DNA of 64,000 nt from Kalmusia sp. IMI 367209. Taxonomy: Eukaryota > Ascomycota > Dothideomycetes > Pleosporales > Didymosphaeriaceae. Under the pieces are notes generated by a model. It ran no database searches. It saw nothing but the letters and a program-made list of their open reading frames with translations, and was not told the DNA's origin. How positions within the stretch are numbered: the first letter of the stretch is position 1; every line of letters starts with the position of its first letter. The translations under genes and the position numbers were made by a program. Below, piece after piece: positions 24,105-35,900 of this stretch. The stretch lies in the NCBI GenBank assembly GCA_027946365.1, contig JAPEUQ010000017.1, positions 893,592 through 957,591 on the forward strand, written 5' to 3'.

Positions 24105-24790
24105 TTAGCTACACCGAGTCTTGCTCCTTGCGCGACAATCTAAACCCGTATATCTCGGACCAGTCATTGTTACGCGTAACGTTCTCTCAGTGAGCTGAAT
24201 CGTCGAGATCTCGTCGACCAAACCGAGCAAAGCATTTGGAAATGTATAAAGACTCATATGCCACTCTATAGCGACGCGTGCAACAACCGTCAAGACTATG
24301 TTGCCAACTAAGAATGGGATAACCTGGCCTTGGACATTAGCCTCATATTGGATGCGTTTAAGGCTGAAACAGCGGAACTTGTAGGGCTGAATAGGATCTA
24401 TGTTGATGCATGCAGTGGAAATATCGCGATAGGTGTCAATATTACCATGCGGGGCATTACAGCTCGCATCTCAATAGGTGGTCGTCGCCGAGTACTTTGA
24501 AGGAATTCGCTTTGTAGTGGCCGAAATTGTTGGGTAGGTTTTTACATCTGTCGAATGAGCCAGTAATCGCAAAGAGTGTCGCGATAAATCTGATTTTTTA
24601 GGTTGCTTTTCGTAGTAAAGATCTCGATGCAGTCCGCGTGGTTTGACCGCCTCTATGAAAGTAATCTAGTGAGAAATTTACTCCACCGGTCACCGAACAT
24701 CTCTAAAAACTGATGGTCGAAGCTAATTTGAACATCGTTCCAGTTAACCTACAGATCACCATCCTTAATTTTCATCGCTTTGACCCGTGT
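24105..24790 (-). pseudogene. Remnant of an unidentified gene
   Basis: Going down the minus strand, protein-like segments alternate between frames: VNWNDVQISFDHQFLEMFGD near 24,730; FGHYKANSFKVLGDDHLL near 24,490; then an uninterrupted ~118-codon stretch ending at a TAA near 24,110, which includes DTYRDISTACINIDPIQPYK and FPNALLGLVDEISTIQL. In-frame stops and frame changes separate them, and no convincing GT-AG pairs were found to bridge all gaps. Either a decayed gene or an intron-rich gene whose splice sites I missed. No family was recognised. Confidence 0.3.
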
Positions 24791-24954
24791 TAATTTAGTA
24801 TAGTCTTAAACAAAGCTGTGCAGTCCACCTCAATGCTTTATAGCCATGGTAACATTAGCTTTGAAACATCTAGAACCTCATGGAACTTTAGGGGATGGTA
24901 TGAGAGTTCTGCGAAATTGGCGTGGTTGTCGCTAGTGTATATGCCTTTTTTTTT

Positions 24955-25170
24955 TCGCATACTACTTGGCAAGGCATGCCTGTGGGCAAGGTATAGCACT
25001 CGAGGACATACTACTCAGAAAAGCATACTACTTGCAAAGACATGTCTCTGAACAAGCCATGCCTCTAAGATAGGTGTAACTTTGGAGAAGGTGGGTCACT
25101 CAAAAAGGTATGTGATTTGGGAAGGCATGCTTCTAAGAAAAGCATACCACTTAAGACGGTATGCCACGTG
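24955..25170. repeat. Degenerate GGCATGCC / GCATACTACT repeat
   Basis: About ten imperfect units of roughly 20 bp built around a GCATGC or GCATAC core, for example AAGGCATGCCTGTGGGCAAG, AAAGCATACTACTTGCAAAG, AAGCCATGCCTCTAAG and AAGGCATGCTTCTAAG. Spacing is irregular and the flanking letters differ, so it is an old or imprecise tandem array. Confidence 0.5.
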
Positions 25171-26137
25171 AAATTTTGTCTACAACGAATGTGGCTGAGG
25201 AAGTCTGGCTATGTTTAGACTATAACGTAGCTGGAGAGTGGTAGTTAGAGAGTGATTCTAACAATCGGTTGAAAGCATGGTTCCAGCAGCCCGGTCGGCT
25301 TAGAAGTGGGAACGCGGGCTGTATATTATTTGGCGCGCCTTTTGCGCCAGCCCTCTTTCTGGGGTGGAGCCTAGCATCGCCGAAGGACTGGGACAACTTG
25401 TCCACTCCGTAGCAATCAATCATTGATACCGCTCCTCGACTAATTAACATAACTAGCATTCATGTGACACATTGCCACACTATAATGGGTAGTCGGAAGA
25501 ATGAATTTCGTCACGTAACTGACAAACGTCAAATGCCATCAATAAATCATCTCCTCTATGATGGTATAACCTCTAACAATAGTACTAATCTGGGTATTAT
25601 ATAGCTGATAGAAGCTTGTATTAGATATAAGGCATAGCAGATTCACGCTGCGAAAAAGTCCATAATCCTTTTGTTCCTACCCTTGTCAGCACCTGACAGA
25701 ATTGATTGTTTTGACTGCCCATTGTATGCTGTTCGCGGAAATTAATATGTATATTTGCCAATCTACAGAGCCCATTTCCGAACGAGCCTAGATTACGTTG
25801 CCAGTCCCCGGCGTACCTTGCCATTAATATCCAATTCCTAACCAAGTAGTAATGTTATTGTTCGATATACTAATTACAAGATCTCAGTTTGGTATTAGGA
25901 GACATCACACTACTTATAAGGGAGAGGCTACACTTCAGTGTTGCTGATGTTCTATCGGCTATCTACGAAGTCATATGAGGGGCTCAATACGTCGAGACTA
26001 CAGAAAGTTCAAAAGGGGTGTGCGGTATAGGTCACTTGATCCACCGAGTCACCCAACTGCCCCACTACATGTCCAGCTACACCCCCAGCCATGTCACGTG
26101 ATGTCGGATCCTCCTAGGTAGTGACACTCCTGGGTGA

Positions 26138-26698
26138 TCAATTTGTGCGATTCCAATCATATTGCTTGACGTGAATGAGCATATCCTCGACGAAAGGACG
26201 GTGGATTGGCTCAGCCATGTCGAGCATCTGACTGATCGCAGTCAATCGTTGGGAAACTCGGGTCCACTCGTAGAAGACAACCTTTGTTCCAATCGCGCAG
26301 GCGCCATACATGCCGCTGGAAGTGGCGGAATTGCTATTCGCGTCGATGTAGCTTAAGAGCTGAACTTGGGCGTTCTGCCAACCTGCCGTTGTGTCTTCGC
26401 TAATTCTTTGGCATTCGATCATAAAGATTTGCCGTTCCTGTATGTCTCTCGAAGACCTAGGATTTCCAAAGGCGCGAATCTCAAAGACAACCGCATCCGG
26501 TGCAGTGTTATCTGTGAGGACAGCGGCTTTGATCCCAATCTTGTATGGCTGAGTTGGTGGGAACCATGTGTTTAGGATGCAGTTCCAGAGAATCTGGACC
26601 TTTTCTTCCAAAGTATTGGGCTTTACGGCCCAGAGGGAGCTCATGAAGGAGAGGTTGGTAGAACTCAAGGTCTGTCCGTCGGGTCGAGCATTAGCCAT
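26138..26698 (-). CDS. Orphan hypothetical protein, 186 residues
   Basis: A clean minus-strand frame from MANARPDGQTLSSTNLSFMS to TNR-type end and TAA. No signal peptide or membrane segment. The middle contains two beta-strand-like stretches (DNTAPDAVVFEIRAFG and RQIFMIECQRISED), then NAQVQLLSYIDANSN and GMYGACAIGTKVVFYEW. The D...E-x-Q spacing and the order strand, charged strand, helix resemble the core of PD-(D/E)xK-fold nuclease-like proteins that are expanded in some fungi, but with Gln in place of the usual Lys and no upstream evidence. That is only a suggestion. It stands alone in AT-richer DNA, divergent from the F-box gene at 27,493. Confidence 0.6.
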   Translation of the reverse strand: MANARPDGQTLSSTNLSFMSSLWAVKPNTLEEKVQILWNCILNTWFPPTQPYKIGIKAAVLTDNTAPDAVVFEIRAFGNPRSSRDIQERQIFMIECQRISEDTTAGWQNAQVQLLSYIDANSNSATSSGMYGACAIGTKVVFYEWTRVSQRLTAISQMLDMAEPIHRPFVEDMLIHVKQYDWNRTN

Positions 26699-27492
26699 AT
26701 GTACAGTCTTTGACGGTAAAACAAATAGCTTAGATGAGAAATATTAGAAGAGTATAATAAACGGTTGACAGTCAACTGATAGAGGATCAAATAGTCTAGA
26801 AGTCTGTGTGTGCTTTTAAGTATTCACTTTGAATGGCTATAGTGGCTTTTATCTTTCTTTGCAAATAGAAATATCATCGGAACCAACCATACAAAAATCG
26901 TATCAGCTCTAGTACTTCTTAGAGGAACGATTGGATGATAGGTTACCGTTATAACGCTCAGCGCTTGCTGCTACACTTTGATAGCATCAATCTTGGTGGC
27001 GCGGTGGGCGGCAAGTTGAGGCTGGGCGGTTAAAAGACACGAATGGCTCATTATCATTGTACTAGATTTGCAAAGGAAGGGTTAGATAGCCGAAAAGAAT
27101 AACAAATAGATAGAATAGCAGCGGTTCCTCTCCTACTTTGTGTGACTCAAAAGGCGTGTAAAAACGGGTAACACAAGGGTTGTGCGCTTCAGCAAGCTTA
27201 TTAGACTGATCTGATAAGATCGATTAGGTCATCTAAGCGAGCCTTGGCGATAGCTTATTATCGACCAAGCTTGTGCCTCTTAGCTCATGATGTGCTAGCC
27301 AAGACTCACGGAGAGCCAACTCTGACCAATAAGAGGGCGTGCCTTATCGCCGTCTGCCTAATTTCCGCGACGAGGGGAGGTGCAGTCATGTGCATCACCA
27401 CGACTTTCATTAGTTTTCTGCGCGTTCCTCACATCGACTGATCATCATAATGTCTTCGTAGTTCTTTGTCTCATATTTTTGCTTCTCTGACA
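26699..27492. promoter_or_regulatory. Divergent spacer between the orphan gene and the F-box gene
   Basis: About 0.8 kb, AT-rich on the left and more neutral on the right, between two starts that point away from each other. A 65-codon plus-strand frame (27,244-27,441) has no features. No specific sites were assigned. Confidence 0.4.
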
Positions 27493-30400
27493 ATGAGTGA
27501 AGCATATTGTCCCCTTTGTGGCGTCATTCTACAGATATTTGCTGGAGCGCAACCTCCTGTAAATAGCCTTCCTTGGATCGCCGAGATCCGTGCAGGTGAC
27601 TACCTATCTGTCGCAAAGTAATGCTTGCTTCCGGCCAGCTAACGAAATGTGGATGGATAGTAAAGTCAGTCCGAGGCACCTCATCACCTTTTGTTACCGG
27701 TGTAGGATACCTTAGCCCGCATCACGAGCTCATTGCTCATCCTGATGAAACAACTCGATATTCCGATGTCATCGAAGGATTGGAAACGAGTCCATTCCAC
27801 TATATATCCGGAGAGTACTGGGTTTTTCCCTTCCATGATGCCTGCTGGAGCCTCCTACTCGTTCGAACTCGAACCGCCAAGCAAGGGCATGATAGCGCTC
27901 AAGTTGCTAGGCATCTATTTCAAATACTCTACTGCACTCCGTGGAACAAGCACTACACTGCTGTCTGTGGTCATGACTATGGGGGTGCCTCTAAGTTCCA
28001 CAAAGGTTCTGGGAACCCTGGCTATTCGGCTCAACTCCCTCCTGAGTGGTCATTTCTAACAGCTGATCCCCGAGAACATCTCCATACGGGTTTGCAGGAG
28101 AGCAGCCTCTTTGGGAAGACCATCGCCCCTATGCCACGTTTTGATCAGCTCAATAAAACTGATATGTTCTGTCTGCTTCCTGATGAAGTCATCGTACTCA
28201 TCTTGAATGATCTTACATCGACGGATGTCTGTAGCCTTCGACAATCATCAAAACGAGTCGCTGGGATTAGCTCGTTCCACAAACTTCCTCAATCTTTCTG
28301 GGCGAGCCGTTTCGAAGAAGAGCACGAAATGGGATTTGCTCTTGCCTGCCAAGCTCCCTCTGAATTGGAAAGGCACCCTGATTGGCGAAGACTTTACATT
28401 GCCTTCAAGAACTCTCTACAGAGTCTGAATGAAGGGCAGGGTATCAAAAATCGAAGAAGGATATGGCATGTCCTGAGCAATATATCTAAGCCTCTCAATG
28501 ATATCATGAATAATGAGCTAGTCCAACGAAACGAGAATCTGGATAGTCATCAGCACTCTGGTCGCTACACTTGCAGTCCCATTATTACTGCAGAAGTTGT
28601 TTCAGAGGATCAAGCAACAAATGTTCTTCGAATCGGCTCCAGGAGGTCCGTAGTCGATCGTTTGCAGTGGCCTCAATCCGAAAGCCTAGGTCAGGTGAAA
28701 ATAGGCGTTTCTTTTACGTGGTTCAATGGACGATCATACGTTTCTGGACTGCGATTCTGGCCATCAAACTATCCTTATGGCAGCGATGAATCGCAACAGT
28801 TGGGCCTGATAGTACTATCGACTGAGAAAGTGGTGTGCTTCGATTCCCGTCTTTTAGATGGATTTGAAATTGCACTTACAACTTCTGGCATCATAGGTCT
28901 AAGATTCTTACTCAACGATGTATCAGGGGAATCTGCCCATACCACGGGAGATTTTGCAATGACAACGCCAGATGTTGGAGTTGCCAGGCTGTTTCGACAT
29001 CGTGAGAGCCAAATATCTGCTATTCAATTGGGCTTTGATGTTTGAAACCCTCCTCGAAATCTACTGGCAGCATCTAACTTATTGACAGATATGCAAACTT
29101 ATTTCATTCCAGCTCATTGAGCAAGAGCAAGACCACGGCAACGTAAACTGCAGGATGATATCTCCCAACCTAAGTCCGCATTTACGCAAAGCTCATAGCA
29201 TAAGGAATCAACCAGACATTGTTGGTAAAATATGGTCTCCAGAAGTCCCAATGATGGTGGACTTCATTCAGACATTTCCCGCCAAAATAAAGTCCCAAAT
29301 GTTCAACCTTAACTTAAATATGGATTTTGCTGGACCCGGTGGAAGCCGCCTTTCGTCTCTCCAGAGAATTGTTGCTCTTATTGGTGGTTTGCCTGGTGTG
29401 TTTCGCGGATTGAAATTTATTTATGATGATGGTGAAAGCAAGGGGTTTTGCATCAAACGGAATACGTTTGACTTTCATTGCGACAATGTCAAATGCCTTG
29501 AGTCATCCTTCTACATTGACGGTGCGGCTGGGGAAAGAGTTTCTGCAGTGACTGTAGGTTGCACAACGTCGCTCACCGGAATAAAGTGTATCGAGGTACG
29601 GTATTAGCCACCATCTAGCATACTTTCCTTTGCAAGCTAACTTTGTTCTGAACAGCTTCATACCAACATAGGCAACCATACTTTCTTTGGGATAGACCAC
29701 GAGTCATCCTCCGAAGATCCTGTGGATTGTTTCTCCACGCTGGAACCCCCAGAAGGCGCTGTGATTACTGGGTTTGTAGCAACATTAGGGTTATGTGCTT
29801 GTATTTTCCTACTTCACGTAAAATGCTTTGATGTGTTAATTCAAAATGAATTAGGCGCTTGATAGGTCATTCAAGACTTTTGGTATCCAGAGCCAAGCGT
29901 GCGAGCATATTAAACCACCACAAATACATTACACGTCTTTGCCTGGTTCAGAGAAATTTCCCATCAAGCGAACACCCTCCGAAAAAGCATGCACCGTTAT
30001 GGGGACAGGTTACGTACACACAACAGCGAGTCTATCCAATGTACGCCGAATCCGCGTCTCTGTTGGCGGAAATGACCTTTCCAGGCTTCCTGAGCATATT
30101 TCAGGGCTCTGGCTGGAGTACTACAATATGGACAGACCAAGCATCGTCGGGCAGTGGCTCAATGAATCGGGCGCTTTTAACCTTTCACTAGGAGAACAAC
30201 TCACTAGGATCTCAATATGGACTTCTAACGAGCACGCGGCTGCCTACAGTGGGAATGCAAAGCTTGGTAAAGTAATCGCGCTTCGGTTCGACACGTCTGG
30301 TGGCCAGTCATTGCGATTCGGACAGGGATGCACCAGAAGCGCGGTTCATTTAAAGTTCATCGCAAATACGTTTGAAAAATTGGTATTTATTCTCTACAAA

Positions 30401-31183
30401 AATGAGTGTATCAACTCTGATTTTCACTAGGATACAATCTGCTGGGCGTCCAACATAAGATGGGATCACGTGTCCGTCATATATAGCCCACAACCAAGCC
30501 AGGCCCATCACGCTCTGCATTTGGGCGGTTGTCATATCCAACCTTGGATTGTTCCTGAAAAGATCTTCTGGACAATCATGGACACTGATGGCCATCCCAG
30601 CTCGGTGACATCTATTCATGTATCACTTCTTCCTGATGCTGTCGCCGGCATTTCATTCGCCTACACCTCTGGCGATACGTATACACTCGGATCTACGGAA
30701 GGAGAAACTTCAACTTTAAGACTAGAGAATGGTGAAGAGTTGATGAGATTAGATACAACCTTAGCTATGGTCAATCATATTAACTCCGTGGTCTCGGTTT
30801 CAGTAAGAATTTTTGTAAATTTTGCCCTGTATCGAGGCTAATCATTCTGTTAGATCCATACAAATTTCAATCGGATAGTAACCTTACGATCTCAGACATA
30901 TTTTGAAGCAAGAAAACTGACGTCGCTGGCGCTCCTACCCTCTCCTTCCACCTCATCACTTCCGCAACCACCTCCAATGTTACCAGTGGTGCGGTCTGGC
31001 GACCCCGACTACGTCTTTAGTTTACATCCTTCCTCGGATATTTCTCGGGCCGCTCATAGTTACGAGATATTTAAATTCCCTATCGACGCGGAAACCTTTG
31101 TCGGGTTCTGGGGGATAGTGGGAAGACGTGAAAGGCGATTGCAGAACCTTGGGCCAATATCTACTGGCATTAAAAAGAAGTGA
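27493..31183 (+). CDS. Large F-box protein, seven exons, about 1,112 residues
   Basis: Probable substrate-recognition subunit of an SCF-type ubiquitin ligase; the substrate is unknown. Exons: 27,493-27,595; 27,661-29,039; 29,089-29,595; 29,656-29,775; 29,855-30,382; 30,431-30,802; 30,854-31,183. The introns are 48-79 nt and all chosen joins keep phase. The N-terminus carries a zinc-ribbon-like CPLCG (MSEAYCPLCGVILQIF). The F-box is at ~205-245 (LLPDEVIVLILNDLTSTDVC, then LRQSSKRVAGISSF). The remaining ~850 residues are a beta-rich repetitive region typical of a fungal F-box family with large C-terminal domains, with recurring elements such as SSLQRIVALIGGLPGVFRGL, CWASNIRWDHVSVIYSPQ and ETFVGFWGIVGRRERR. 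The exon 4 donor (GTAGCA) is the weakest join. The gene ends ~20 bp before the RIP-mutated block, yet its exons are intact. Confidence 0.75.
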
Positions 31184-31610
31184 GGAAATTGGTGTCGTTA
31201 GTAGCGTAAAGCCGAGCTATCTCCCTCTATCTAACATAGTGTTATAAATTTTTAGTAATTAATATTACTTACTATGTTTATATTTAACCTAAGTTATAAT
31301 CTTAAAATAAATTAATAATCTATTTTAGATTTTTTAACTTCTTATTAATTATCTTCTTTTCTAACTATACTTTTATTAAAGAATTAACTACTTAACCCCT
31401 TTAGACTAGCTACTTAAAGTTAAGCTTTAATATCTTAAATATTTATTAAGTCCTACTAGGGTAGTTAGTCATTAATAGTATAGTATATATTAATAAAACT
31501 AGAAATTATATAAACTAGATAATTATAGACGAATATATAAAAGATATAACTAGTCTAATAAAGTTAATAGATTAGATAATAAAATTAATAACTTAGTAAT
31601 TATTATATAT

Positions 31611-31696
31611 TAAGATCTATAATATTTAGAGAGCGTTATCTAATATTATTAAACGTTAGTAGAGTCTATTATATAATATAGCTTTATATTAACGTG
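31611..31696 (+). repeat. Truncated LTR related to the 32.8/40.3 kb gypsy LTR
   Basis: Starts TATTATATATTAAGATCTAT and follows the gypsy LTR consensus (TTTAGAGAGCGTTATCTA, then TCTATTATATAATA), but jumps after about 70 bp to AACGTG, which resembles the LTR end. It is a shortened, probably internally deleted LTR of the same family. Confidence 0.55.
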
Positions 31697-32149
31697 TTTT
31701 ATAAATAAGTCGCCAATCTAAGTGAATTACTAACGCTAAATTAATATACCACCTATATATAATAATCACGTAATGTCTTAACTATAATAAATCTAAAAAT
31801 TTATACTAAAGCTAATATATAACTTACTATCTTTAATATTAAAGTATAACGCGTTTAAAGTAAAAATTAAACTATAAATATATATAATATATCTTAAAGA
31901 ACTTTTATTAACTAATATACTAGAAAGCGTATATAACGTAACTATAAAGCGAACTTAAAACGCCTAATAAAATTAAAAGAGAAGGCTATAATTTAAAGAG
32001 TAATTAAGCTATCTAAATAAGGTCTTACGCCTCTAAGGTCCTATATATAAGAAATAGTAGATAGACTCCTTAGATTATAAGGTAGTAACCCTATTAGTAA
32101 GAATTAAATTAATAACTTTATTAAGTAGACTTCTAAGCTCTAGAAGCGT

Positions 32150-32283
32150 TAGAGTTATCTATATAATTATTAATAAGCTATTTATAATATAAGGTCTAGT
32201 TATAGATAATAGTATATACTTTATACTAGGATTAATAGTAAAAGGATAACTCTAGTTATATTAAATGAATAATACTTAACTTC
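32150..32283 (-). repeat. Copy A of a repeat shared with 62.05-62.18 kb (probable LTR of an outer element)
   Basis: The stretch 32,193-32,283 (GTCTAGTTATAGATAATAGT ... TAATACTTAACTTC) has a close match at 62,093-62,183. Similarity fades to the left and stops sharply at CTTAACTTC on the right in both copies. On the minus strand a purine stretch (TTTAGAGAA) precedes this copy, as expected for a 3' LTR start. I read the pair as the LTRs of the old minus-strand gypsy-like element described below. Confidence 0.45.
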
Positions 32284-32775
32284 TCTAAAGAAAGCGTATA
32301 GTATAGATTTTATATAACTCGTTTACTTAGCTTCCTTAGTATACTAGACCCTATTAATTCTAGTATAATATATCTTAATACTATAGTAACTTTATAATAT
32401 TTTTATTATAGAATCTCTTCCTCTAGCTATAGTCCCTTATAACTATTATGGCCTTAATAAAACCTTACTCTATAGAAAAGAAAAAGAGTATCTATAGTAT
32501 TAGCGTTTCCTATATACGCTATAGATATATAGTATATGCGTATAGTATTTATAATAGATATAGTATATATATTATTATATTAAGATTCTATACCTTCCGT
32601 TTTTGAGATCTCGTCTACGTGGCGGTAAGTCTATAGTATAAATAAATAATTTCTTTTATTTTAATCTTATTATAATACTATATTAATCTTTTTATTTTTA
32701 ATACTATATATATACTACTTTAGTATATATAAAGTATATATAACTCACTTACTTTAAATTAATTATTATAGTCTA

Positions 32776-32969
32776 TTATTATATATTAAGGTCTATAGTA
32801 TTTAGAGAACGCTATCTAGTGCTATTAGATACTAATAGGGCCTATTATATAATACGGGGTTATATTATAGGAAGTAGACTGGCCTTATCTAGTAGCGATT
32901 CATCTATCCTATAATCTACTATTAATTTTCTAAAGTTAAGGCTATACTACTATATTTAATAACGTGATA
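32776..32969 (+). repeat. 5' LTR of the gypsy element
   Basis: 194 bp, starts TATTATATATTAAGGTC and ends AACGTGATA. The usual TG...CA ends appear as TA...TA, as expected after CpA mutation on both strands. It matches 40,293-40,483 along its whole length. Confidence 0.85.
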
Positions 32970-35900
32970 TTTAAATTACTTAGAAATTCTAATAAATAGT
33001 CTAGATTAACTTATCTTTATAAGCTCTAAATAATTTAAGTTTAAGAGCGCTCCTACTACGTAGGATATATATACTATAATAGTTAAAGAAAGCCCTAATT
33101 TAGTAGATAAGAGATTATAATTAATTTTATCTCTATTTATTCTATTAATTGCCGTCCTTAGGCAACGCCTTCTACTAGTCAGCACCTATTAGGGCCTACT
33201 AATAATAAAGTAGATCCCTAAATAACTACTATTACTAGTTAGAATATACTAATTAATAGCACGTTTAAAAACTTAGATATAACCTAAAAATAGCTAAATA
33301 ATTAGAGAAACGCTATTAAACTTTAATATATTAATAAGATTTAATACTAATATAATATAGGCGATACTAAAGTACTTTTTAAGTTAATAAAAATTTTAGA
33401 AATATCTATTATAACTTAAAAGCCTCCGTCCTTATATCTACTAACGTAGAAGCAACCATATAAATATACCTAAAAAGATTAATATAATTTTAATTATTAG
33501 AAGGATAACTATAAACTCTATTTTTAAGCCTTAGAGGCCTACTTTATATATAAGTAATTAAAGGTTAACTATACTTTATAATTTATAACTAATGTTCTCC
33601 ATATAATATAAAAGACTAAGGTCTAGTTTTAATAATCTTAGAACCCATACTAGTAGAAGATATAGAAGGTATTAAAGGGAAAGATATTATAAGCTCTAGA
33701 ATCTCCTAATAAGCGACGTTAGTTAGTGTATAATTAACTTAAATAATATTAATAAAAGCTAGATTAAATCTTTTTATATTTACTAGACTACCTTTAAGAC
33801 TATTAAAAGGAACTAGAAGTTACTAATATTAAATAGTAGAAGTTAGAATTTATAGAGTATCTAACTTTCTATATCCGCTACGACTATAGTCAGTTCCTAC
33901 TAAATTTAAAAAGATAATCTCTAATATAGAACTTTAAATATTAATTATCTTTTAAATAAAGAGATTTATTTAAGTTTAAGAAACCTTTTAAAAAGGGATG
34001 ACCGTCTAAGGATTACTAGTAGAGGTTAGATTTTAAGGGAAACGAGAAGATCTAGAAAAAGCTAAGATAACTAATATATAGGGTAATAGTCTAAAAAGAT
34101 CTAATTAGGCGCTATTAGATATTACTAAGAATTCTAACGTACTAACCTACTAGTATTATAATAAATTAGATATATATATTTAAATTATCCTACTTTAAAT
34201 AAACCGGCAGCGTCTAGGTTAAAAGACGCTTAATTTAATAAGAATAAAATACATCTATTAGAAAAAGATAAGGGGTAGAAGGACTAGTATTAGCCCTATC
34301 CGTCTATATTAAATTAGTTATTAATTATATTAATCAAATTCTAGAGGTCTATAATATAGACTATCTATTTAACTAGTTTTATAAGCAGCCAAAAGGGATA
34401 CTTATCCTTAAAACTAGAGTTAAATAGAACTTAATAAATATAAACGCTCTTATAGATTTAATATTTATACTAAATCTATTATCCTTAGAAAAGACTAAAT
34501 AGGCTAAGGTAGATATAATATCCTTAAATAATTTACTAGTAAAAGTAGTAAACGGGTCTAAAATAATAGTATATAATATTATAGTACTTAATATAGAGCT
34601 TATAGACTTAAGGGGATATAAATAGCTCTAAGCGATATCTTTTATAATAGTAGACCTTTTAGGGTATAATATATTTTTAGACTTACTATAGTTTAACTAG
34701 GTAAACCTAAAGGTTAATATTATAAATTAATATATTCTTTTCTAAGAAGAGGCTATAAGGCTATAATATTCCTTTAAGAAGATTACTATAAAAGATATAG
34801 AAGAGTTTAATTATATACTTTAAGATATAAATATAACTATTTATATCTATATTATATCTAGAGTGGGTAACCTAGCGCTAAATAGACCTACTAAAGATAG
34901 AGAAGGCTTAATACTAAATATTTACTCTAACTTTAATAACCTAGGCTCTAGTAAGGACTTTAAGGCTATACTAGATTATAGTAAGTATAACTTATATATA
35001 GAACTTAAATTAGGCTAGTAACTACCACACTTTTCTATATATAACTTATTAATTTTAGAATTAGAGACTCTCTAAAAGTATATTAAAGAATATTTTATAA
35101 GAGGGTGAATTCGTCGCTTAAAGTTATTAGTAGAGGCGCTAATACTCTTTATAAAAAAGAAAGATAATAGTCTTAAATTATATATAGATTATAGAGGACT
35201 AAATAAAATTATAATTAAAAATTATAAATTACTCTCATTAATTATTAAGTTACTGAATTGGCTTTAATAGGCAAAAATTTTTATAAAAATTAATCTAAAG
35301 GAGATATATCACTATATATATATTATAAAGGGGAATAAGTAGAAGATTATATTTTAAACCCACTATAACTATTTTAAATACTTAGTAATATCTTTTAGAC
35401 TTACTAATATTTTAGTATAGTTTTAGAGACTTATCGCCTAAATACTAGCTAAATTAGTAGATATAAGTTATATTATATATCTTAATAATATCTTAGTCTT
35501 TCTAATAATAAGGAGGACTATATATATTATATTTAAGAGGTACTCCAACGTTTACGTGATACAAAGTTATTTATTAATCTAAAGAAATATAAATAATATA
35601 TTAGTATAACTAAATATTTAGACTTTATTATTACTACTAAAGGCCTTATAATTAATCTAGATTATATAGAGATAATCTAGTTATAGCCAATATTAACTTA
35701 TATATATAATATAAGAGTATTTATTAGCTTTATAAACTATTATTATAAATTTATAGCTAATTTCTCCTAGATTATCCTCCTTTAACTAGTCTAATAAAGA
35801 AAGGTCTAGATAATATCTATTAGGGGCTAGCTATAAGAAGAGAGGAGAGCTTTTAACTAAACTTAGGACCTAAGGGCCGCTAAGCTTTTAGGACCTCAAA

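Larger units (their letters stand above)
23360..26137. other. Gene-poor, moderately AT-rich region with decayed fragments
   Basis: About 2.8 kb in which the GC content drops and long frames disappear. Two things stand out and are listed separately: a minus-strand patch of protein-like sequence broken across frames (24,105-24,790) and a degenerate GCATGC-type repeat (24,955-25,170). A 111-codon plus-strand frame (23,626-23,961) has no recognisable feature. The rest shows nothing I can support. Confidence 0.45.
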
